This document shows positions 59,052 to 64,000 of a stretch of DNA of 64,000 bases, piece after piece. Position numbers and translations under genes: made by a program. Positions within the stretch are counted from its first letter, which is position 1. Each line of letters opens with the position of its first letter. The notes beneath the pieces are model-generated. The model worked only from the letters and a program-made list of their open reading frames with translations, was not told where the DNA came from and made no database searches. Source of the DNA: Sulfurimonas gotlandica GD1 (lineage in GTDB: Bacteria > Campylobacterota > Campylobacteria > Campylobacterales > Sulfurimonadaceae); the NCBI RefSeq assembly GCF_000242915.1, contig NZ_AFRZ01000001.1, forward strand, positions 1,426,001-1,490,000, written 5' to 3'.

Positions 59052-59378
59052 ATGGACAGATCTAAAGAGTTGTTAAGATTATGCAGTTATACGCAAAACT
59101 CTAGTTCACTTCATAGAGTAGAACAGATTAAGAAAAATTACTCTGAATTTGACAAGGTTGTAGAAGCACTGCTTGATCTTGAGCCTTATTTGCAACACAG
59201 TGATTTTTATATATCATTAAAAGATGATTTTGATCTAATAGAGATTAGGAATGATTTGTGTAATGAAGATGAGTTGCTTATGTTAGATGTGGAGATTGTT
59301 GTTTGGGCAAATCAACACAATATTGAATTTTTGGAAAATCTTGATAATGTATCTATTTTAGGATTCAAACATAGATAA
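59052..59378 (+). CDS. Uncharacterised soluble protein
   Basis: A 108-residue protein with no signal peptide or membrane span, rich in Leu, Glu and Asp, probably helical. The start has a GGAAG site. It is followed at 23 bases by another uncharacterised gene on the same strand. No domain recognised. Confidence 0.6.
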   Translation: MDRSKELLRLCSYTQNSSSLHRVEQIKKNYSEFDKVVEALLDLEPYLQHSDFYISLKDDFDLIEIRNDLCNEDELLMLDVEIVVWANQHNIEFLENLDNVSILGFKHR

Positions 59379-59401
59379 TAAGAATATGGAAAAGGGAATG
59401 T

Positions 59402-59818
59402 ATGAATGAAATAAAACTCTCAGTAGAAGATAAAAATTTGGAAACGGTATTGACTGTATTAAATAGTTTTAATAGTGGGCTAATCAGTAAGATAGAGATT
59501 GCACCTAAAGAAGCTGTTCGTGCATGTGATGTACCAAACAATACAAAAGTGACTGAAAATTATTATACGCCTGCCTCTACTTTAGATCGGATAGATGTTG
59601 AAGAAAAAAGAAAGAAACTTTTTTCATTTGCATTTATTACGTTGATTTTATTATCTATAACCGCTGTATATTTTGAAGTTTACGATCAAACTCATGTACC
59701 GCCTTTTTTAAGAGTTATTTTAGCCGCTTATTGGTCGTATTCATTAGTTGGGATCATAGTGTCAAAGCGTGGAAGTGATTATTGGGTATCTAAACTATAT
59801 TTTAATGTTTCAAAGTAA
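59402..59818 (+). CDS. Uncharacterised membrane protein
   Basis: A 138-residue protein with a soluble N-terminal part of about 75 residues and two membrane spans near the end (about 79-97 and 104-124). The start has an AAGGGAAT site. It overlaps the end of the convergent DUF4105-like gene by 17 bases. No family recognised. Confidence 0.6.
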   Translation: MNEIKLSVEDKNLETVLTVLNSFNSGLISKIEIAPKEAVRACDVPNNTKVTENYYTPASTLDRIDVEEKRKKLFSFAFITLILLSITAVYFEVYDQTHVPPFLRVILAAYWSYSLVGIIVSKRGSDYWVSKLYFNVSK

Positions 59819-60809
59819 GATTTGCTTCACGAATAAGTCTAGAAAAGTCAATACTGTGACCTGCTTTATGTGCCCGTTCATTTATATATGATTTTTTCTG
59901 TAACTCTTCAAACGAAAGTCCGTATGTCTCTAAAGTTTTATTATCATATATATATTGTGGTAGATATCCACTAAGTAGAATTTTCCAGTTAAATGGTAAA
60001 TGGTCCGGAATGACAAGAGAATTGAACCATATATCTATGGTGCAGTTACTTGTCAGGGTATTATAAAATTTTGCTTCTCGATAAAGAGAGTTCATTTGAT
60101 GTATATATTCTACAAATAGTAAACGACCATTTTCTAATGGAGCTTTTAGATGGTAAAGATAGACATCTTCAGGTGGATTTTTACGATAATTTGTACGCAA
60201 ACGTATTACGTCTCTTTCGTCTGCTACTACATAGTAAAGCTCGTATTGACGAAAAAAACCTTTAATCGTTGAATATTCTTCATTTTTTTCTTTTCGTGTT
60301 TCTATAGAGATAGCGAGGTTCTTTCCATCTTTAAAAACAAAACTTAGAAAAATATGTGCAATCTTAGGACCCATCCAATAAGAGGCAATTAGATCAACAC
60401 CTTCCAGTGCTTGTATATCGAATGTTTTATCGTAATACCTAGCTTCATAATCATTTTCACTGTGATAATCAAAATTTCGAATATTATGGACAGTGATTAA
60501 ATTGCCTTTTATAGTTGCATGTGCCAATACTGATACATCTGTCTGCCACTCTCTTTCATTTGAAGGATTAATTAAGAAGAACCAAAATAATGTAATCAAA
60601 AAAGTGATGAAATGTAATAAGATAGGACGTAATGGTCTTGATTTTAATGAAATTAATGCAAATAAAGCGATAGATATAAAAATACCAATTAAGCCAAAGC
60701 GAAGTATATCACTTTCTTCAACGCGATAATATATAGCTAATATTGACCATCCGCTTGTTGTGAGAATAAACAAACTCATAAATGATAGAAAAATAATTCT
60801 TCTCAACAT
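59802..60809 (-). CDS. DUF4105-like membrane protein
   Basis: A 335-residue protein with three N-terminal membrane spans (about 5-28, 34-54 and 62-80) and a periplasmic domain. It matches DUF4105 (Lnb N-terminal-like): FDYHSENDYEARYYDKTFD near the start of the domain and a YNTLTSNCTIDIWF segment with a Cys near its end, as in the Lnb-type lipoprotein acyltransferases, where this Cys is catalytic. By analogy it may be a papain-like acyl- or peptide-processing enzyme, but this is inference. Its stop overlaps the convergent gene. Confidence 0.75.
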   Translation of the reverse strand: MLRRIIFLSFMSLFILTTSGWSILAIYYRVEESDILRFGLIGIFISIALFALISLKSRPLRPILLHFITFLITLFWFFLINPSNEREWQTDVSVLAHATIKGNLITVHNIRNFDYHSENDYEARYYDKTFDIQALEGVDLIASYWMGPKIAHIFLSFVFKDGKNLAISIETRKEKNEEYSTIKGFFRQYELYYVVADERDVIRLRTNYRKNPPEDVYLYHLKAPLENGRLLFVEYIHQMNSLYREAKFYNTLTSNCTIDIWFNSLVIPDHLPFNWKILLSGYLPQYIYDNKTLETYGLSFEELQKKSYINERAHKAGHSIDFSRLIREANLTLKH

Positions 60810-61052
60810 ATTTACCTTATATTTGCGTATTTCAGCATCTCATCAACTTAATCATCTTATAGTTTATCGAAAAAAAGAAAAAACAACTCTGTCAGCATCG
60901 TAATAAATTTGTAATTTATAATCGGTGTGTAGCAGATGTTAATCTTCAAATCAAAAATCTTTTTTTAGAAATTTAAATCACTTTTATCTAGTGAGAATTT
61001 TATAAAATTAATGTAGAATACATCAAGAATTATTACTTAGCAAAGGTAAAAG

Positions 61053-61469
61053 ATGATAGAGAGTATTTTTAACAGAATTAATGTAGAGATTAAAAGAACA
61101 TACTATACACATGAAAGATATAACTCTAAATCAACTTTTGCTCTTATTTATCATGAAAAAGCACTAACTCCAGAGGAACTTGCAGTTTTTGTTAGGATAT
61201 CAGATAAATTTGTAATAATTGATGAAAATCACTGTTTTATAAATTTCACATTTACTACACAAGAAGATGCTTTTAAAGCTTCTCAAAATCTTTTAATGTA
61301 TCTAGATAATCACTTTAATTCTAGAACAACTTGTATAGCAATTGATACTTTTAATGTTTTAAATTCGGCTAAAGAAGTTATGAACAGATTGACACAGATT
61401 TTAAAAGAAACAAGAAGAAATTCTTATACTAGAATTGAAGATGAAGATATATTAAACGGTGTTTTATAG
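61053..61469 (+). CDS. Uncharacterised soluble protein
   Basis: A 138-residue soluble protein with an alpha/beta pattern: KSTFALIYHEKALTPEELAVF, VIIDENHCFINFTF, and a helix with TRRNSYTRIEDEDI at the end. The start has a GCAAAGG site. I do not recognise a family. It is single, convergent with the cyclic-nucleotide-binding gene. Confidence 0.6.
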   Translation: MIESIFNRINVEIKRTYYTHERYNSKSTFALIYHEKALTPEELAVFVRISDKFVIIDENHCFINFTFTTQEDAFKASQNLLMYLDNHFNSRTTCIAIDTFNVLNSAKEVMNRLTQILKETRRNSYTRIEDEDILNGVL

Positions 61470-61508
61470 TTGAAGAATTTCAATAGAAGTACGACCAATT
61501 TCTACAAA

Positions 61509-61922
61509 TTAACTATTACTTTGCCTGATTCTTTGACATAAAATTTTTATAATACCTCTGGCTACATCACCATACTCTGCAATGAGGTTGTACATAACAA
61601 TACTTTCCAATCTAAATAGCAGACTATTTTTTGTCGTTTTAATCGTAGCACTTCTGGGCTCAGGATCCAAAGCTGCAAGCTCTCCAAAAATATTTTTTTC
61701 TCCTAAAATTGAAATCACTTGTTCATTGATAATTACTTCAACTTCGCCTCTAACTATTATATACAGAGATGTTCCCAAGTCGCCTTGATTAAAGACCACA
61801 CTGTTTTCATCATATTCAAGTTCTTGAAGTTGCATAGCAACTGCCAACAAATCATTTTCAGATATTTCTGAGAATAGATTAATAGATTTTAAAATAATTA
61901 CTTTTTCAATGGTTAATAGCAT
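61509..61922 (-). CDS. Stand-alone cyclic-nucleotide-binding domain protein
   Basis: A 137-residue protein that is a single CNB domain: FSEISENDLLAVA, QGDLGTSLYIIVRGEVEV, the phosphate-binding cassette IFGELAALDPEPRSATIKTT and a C-terminal helix. No DNA-binding domain follows, so it is not a CRP/FNR regulator. It is the next gene after an NTT/HEAT-type protein, 3 bases apart. NTT-family proteins fused to CNB domains are known, so a separate CNB partner fits. Confidence 0.85.
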   Translation of the reverse strand: MLLTIEKVIILKSINLFSEISENDLLAVAMQLQELEYDENSVVFNQGDLGTSLYIIVRGEVEVIINEQVISILGEKNIFGELAALDPEPRSATIKTTKNSLLFRLESIVMYNLIAEYGDVARGIIKILCQRIRQSNS

Positions 61923-61925
61923 GTT

Positions 61926-64000
61926 TTACCTCTGCTTTAATTGGCTTAATGTCCATAAGGCCGTCTCTTGGATTGTGATATTTTTATCTTGAGAAAGATT
62001 TTGTATTAAATGAAAATAATCACTACACCTGTTTTTACCCATCTCATATAAAATGGAAATTTTTAAAATTGGATAACTCATATCATCTTCGAGTGTGTTT
62101 TTGAAAAAGTCTGTATCTTCAATCATTTTTTCTACAAACTCGCTAGGGTAACTGAGGATTTTTTTACTCAACGATAGGTCATCGAGCATAGGTAGAACTA
62201 TTTTTTTTATCTCTGTAGATACAATATTGTCAAGCATCTCTACAGCATAAGCTTTTCTATCTTTTGATTGGCTATTGTAGTTGTATTTACATTGTAAAAG
62301 TATCTCCTTAGGATAGGCATAGGCCATTATTAAAAATAGATTTGAGATTTTTTTTGTGCTAAGTTCTTCTAATACTTGGTAACTGTTTGGATAATTTATC
62401 TTATCAAATACGTCTAAAATAATTAAGTTTTCCAGTATCTCTCTTACATTGTTTGTAAGCAAAAACTTGATTAGTTTCTGATTACTTGATATAAAATTCG
62501 TTTCAAAAAGTTTTTCCAAGATAATGTCATGTAGCAAAGGTTCATTGATTTTTTCTAATAAAAATTCATTAGATTGTTCAGTTTTATAAGAAGAAATTAC
62601 TTTAATAAGACCAAACTTGGTATTTAAGTTTTCTGATGCATTAAAGTACTCGATTAGCAACTTCAAAATTGAATCTCCAAATTTAATCAATGCTTTTATG
62701 CTTTCATTCCTGTACTCGTCTGTACCCAGAGTTTTAAAGAGATTTGGCAGAAATTTTTCAATTTTTAAATTACCTACAACTGTTATTGAGATAGTTTTAA
62801 TATCTAGCTCAGTACTTTGCAAAGACTCTTCTATCGCTTTATAAAAACTAGGAACTTTCATTTGTTTTAAAATATTTAAAGCGATTATCCTATCTTCTTT
62901 TTTATCAGATTCAAAAAGATTATTTAAAGCAGACCCTGCGATTAAGATTCCATCTACACCAGTATGTTCGAGCATACCAACTATTGCGCCTTCTTTTATT
63001 ATTACATTATTATTGTCAATAAATTTTGAAACCCTCTCTATAGATTTATATGTTGCCAACTGACAGTATGTTCTCAATAATTTATTGATAATCGCAGGAT
63101 TATTCTCTATTTCAATTCTATCTTCCAATACAGTGACAAAATCTTTAAGTTCTTTTTGTCCAATATACTCTATTACTCTAAGCCTGATTACATCACTTTT
63201 ATGTGTAGATAATTTACTGAGTATTTCATTGATTTGTTCATAATTCATTGTTACCAGAGCATTTAAGCAGTAAAGAATTTCTACATCATTTTCACTCTCT
63301 AGTCCATTTAAAATGAAATTTTCATCAAGCTCACTTAAGAGTAAATCATCGGAAAAAACTTCTCTTTTCATAAGTAATTTTTCTAATGATTTCACATACT
63401 CTTCTTTTAGACGTTTACCCAAAATCAACCAAATGACAGCCATAAAAATAATGAGATAATAGACAATACTGAGATCTCCAAATTTTGCCAAAACAAGTAA
63501 AAATACTCCGGCTACTCCCATACTAATCGGTTCGATAATTGTTTCTCTAAAAGCCAAAACTTTCGTTCGCTGATGACTCGCTATTGCTTGATTTAAAAGT
63601 TTGAAACTTGGATTTAAAATCGTGATATCCAGTACTTCATTTAAAAGTTTTAAAACCAATAGAACTACAAAACCAACTCCCAAAGAAAGCATGGCAGTGA
63701 TGACAAGCGATGATGTCCCAACAAGTGCCAATATCGGAATCGCCAATAATCCAAAAGCAACACCAAAACGACTCAGCATCGCCCCGGAAATGAATAAACT
63801 TGAAAATAAGTTGACAATATTTAAGAGAGCAAAAAACATCCCAAAAAAGCTTGCCAGCTCTTTTTCATTAGTGAACTTTTCCTCCACTTTGAAATAAAAA
63901 ACATAGTCGATAAAATAAAATATAAAAAATGCTAAAACAGAAATAGTAAAAAAAAGGATGAAATACCTGTTTTTAAGCAGAGTGGAATAGGAAATATCAT
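61926..64000 (-). CDS. NTT-like transporter with C-terminal HEAT repeats, partial
   Basis: The frame is open from the right edge of the window, so the N-terminus lies outside. At least five membrane spans are visible in the first 200 residues (start of the visible part, LLKNRYFILFFTISVLAFFI; later FGVAFGLLAIPILALVG and MGVAGVFLLVLAKF), resembling the NTT nucleotide-transporter family within the MFS. The TRV-like conserved charge in LAFRETIIEPI is typical. The rest, about 400 residues, consists of repeated HEAT helices (for example VIRLRVIEYIGQKELKDFV and EDRIIALNILKQM). NTT-HEAT fusions are known in bacteria. Substrate is unknown; nucleotides are not assured. Confidence 0.8.
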   Translation of the reverse strand, partial: DISYSTLLKNRYFILFFTISVLAFFIFYFIDYVFYFKVEEKFTNEKELASFFGMFFALLNIVNLFSSLFISGAMLSRFGVAFGLLAIPILALVGTSSLVITAMLSLGVGFVVLLVLKLLNEVLDITILNPSFKLLNQAIASHQRTKVLAFRETIIEPISMGVAGVFLLVLAKFGDLSIVYYLIIFMAVIWLILGKRLKEEYVKSLEKLLMKREVFSDDLLLSELDENFILNGLESENDVEILYCLNALVTMNYEQINEILSKLSTHKSDVIRLRVIEYIGQKELKDFVTVLEDRIEIENNPAIINKLLRTYCQLATYKSIERVSKFIDNNNVIIKEGAIVGMLEHTGVDGILIAGSALNNLFESDKKEDRIIALNILKQMKVPSFYKAIEESLQSTELDIKTISITVVGNLKIEKFLPNLFKTLGTDEYRNESIKALIKFGDSILKLLIEYFNASENLNTKFGLIKVISSYKTEQSNEFLLEKINEPLLHDIILEKLFETNFISSNQKLIKFLLTNNVREILENLIILDVFDKINYPNSYQVLEELSTKKISNLFLIMAYAYPKEILLQCKYNYNSQSKDRKAYAVEMLDNIVSTEIKKIVLPMLDDLSLSKKILSYPSEFVEKMIEDTDFFKNTLEDDMSYPILKISILYEMGKNRCSDYFHLIQNLSQDKNITIQETALWTLSQLKQR

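Noticed and set aside
1-64000. CRISPR arrays, tRNA or rRNA genes, insertion sequences
   Set aside because: I saw no regularly spaced repeats, no convincing tRNA cloverleaf, no rRNA sequence and no transposase gene. A covariance-model search would be needed to exclude small RNAs.

Overview
The window looks like chromosome of a Sulfurimonas-type member of the Campylobacterota (epsilonproteobacteria). Support is protein-level resemblance plus AT-rich DNA, short overlapping genes, a cd1-type denitrification set, split YeeE/YedE sulfur transporters, many c-type cytochromes and a large c-di-GMP gene set. I could not run a database search, so the genus is an inference.

Region 1 (1-11.5 kb): a Sel1-repeat protein, then a compact minus-strand denitrification locus. 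In transcription order it holds a 63-aa and a 108-aa membrane protein, norC, norB, a 50-aa single-span protein missed by normal length cut-offs, nirS, a monoheme cytochrome c, nirJ, nirF, nirE, and a two-component pair. The sensor kinase has a flavodiiron/ODP-like metallo-beta-lactamase-fold domain at its N-terminus and its start codon overlaps the nirE stop. Four FNR/DNR-type boxes lie in the window. Each has a plausible -10 hexamer at the class II distance, and one is shared by a divergent precorrin-2 dehydrogenase gene and a fused siroheme decarboxylase gene (25.3-27.0 kb), so heme d1 synthesis outside the nir operon appears to be in the same regulon.

Region 2 (11.5-23.2 kb): a frameshifted lipoprotein gene; a periplasmic redox operon (triheme MauG/CCP peroxidase, membrane-anchored pentaheme cytochrome, thioredoxin-fold protein without cysteines); an unusual three-gene operon (TusA-like/diiron fusion, acyl-CoA-dehydrogenase-fold protein without its catalytic Glu, cytosolic PhnD-like binding protein); and two SDR paralogs around an AraC regulator. 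Two nearly identical promoters with 22-bp-spaced direct repeats link the peroxidase operon and one SDR gene, probably to that AraC protein.

Region 3 (23-39 kb): a REP/BIME-like element, an MFS transporter, the heme d1/siroheme genes followed by three small membrane proteins, a pirin, a MerR-like regulator divergent from proB-putA-putP, a secreted propeller-like protein, and a HupE-like transporter with a His-rich periplasmic partner.

Region 4 (39-50 kb): a c-di-GMP island with three GGDEF cyclases (all with I-sites), a tandem HD-GYP protein, an orphan GAF kinase, FapA and an MscS channel.

Region 5 (50-64 kb): a rimB-rimK-deacylase-M42-like peptidase operon, FocA/NirC, MntP, a YeeE/YedE pair behind a 14-bp leader hairpin, a second frameshifted gene, a hemerythrin, mnmH, several uncharacterised genes, and an NTT-like transporter with a HEAT tail plus a cyclic-nucleotide-binding partner, cut by the right edge.

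The most notable systems are the diiron-sensor kinase inside the nir operon, the TusA-diiron/ACAD/PhnD operon, and the matched AraC-type promoters. Two single-base frameshifts and one apparent ATC start codon should be checked against raw reads.
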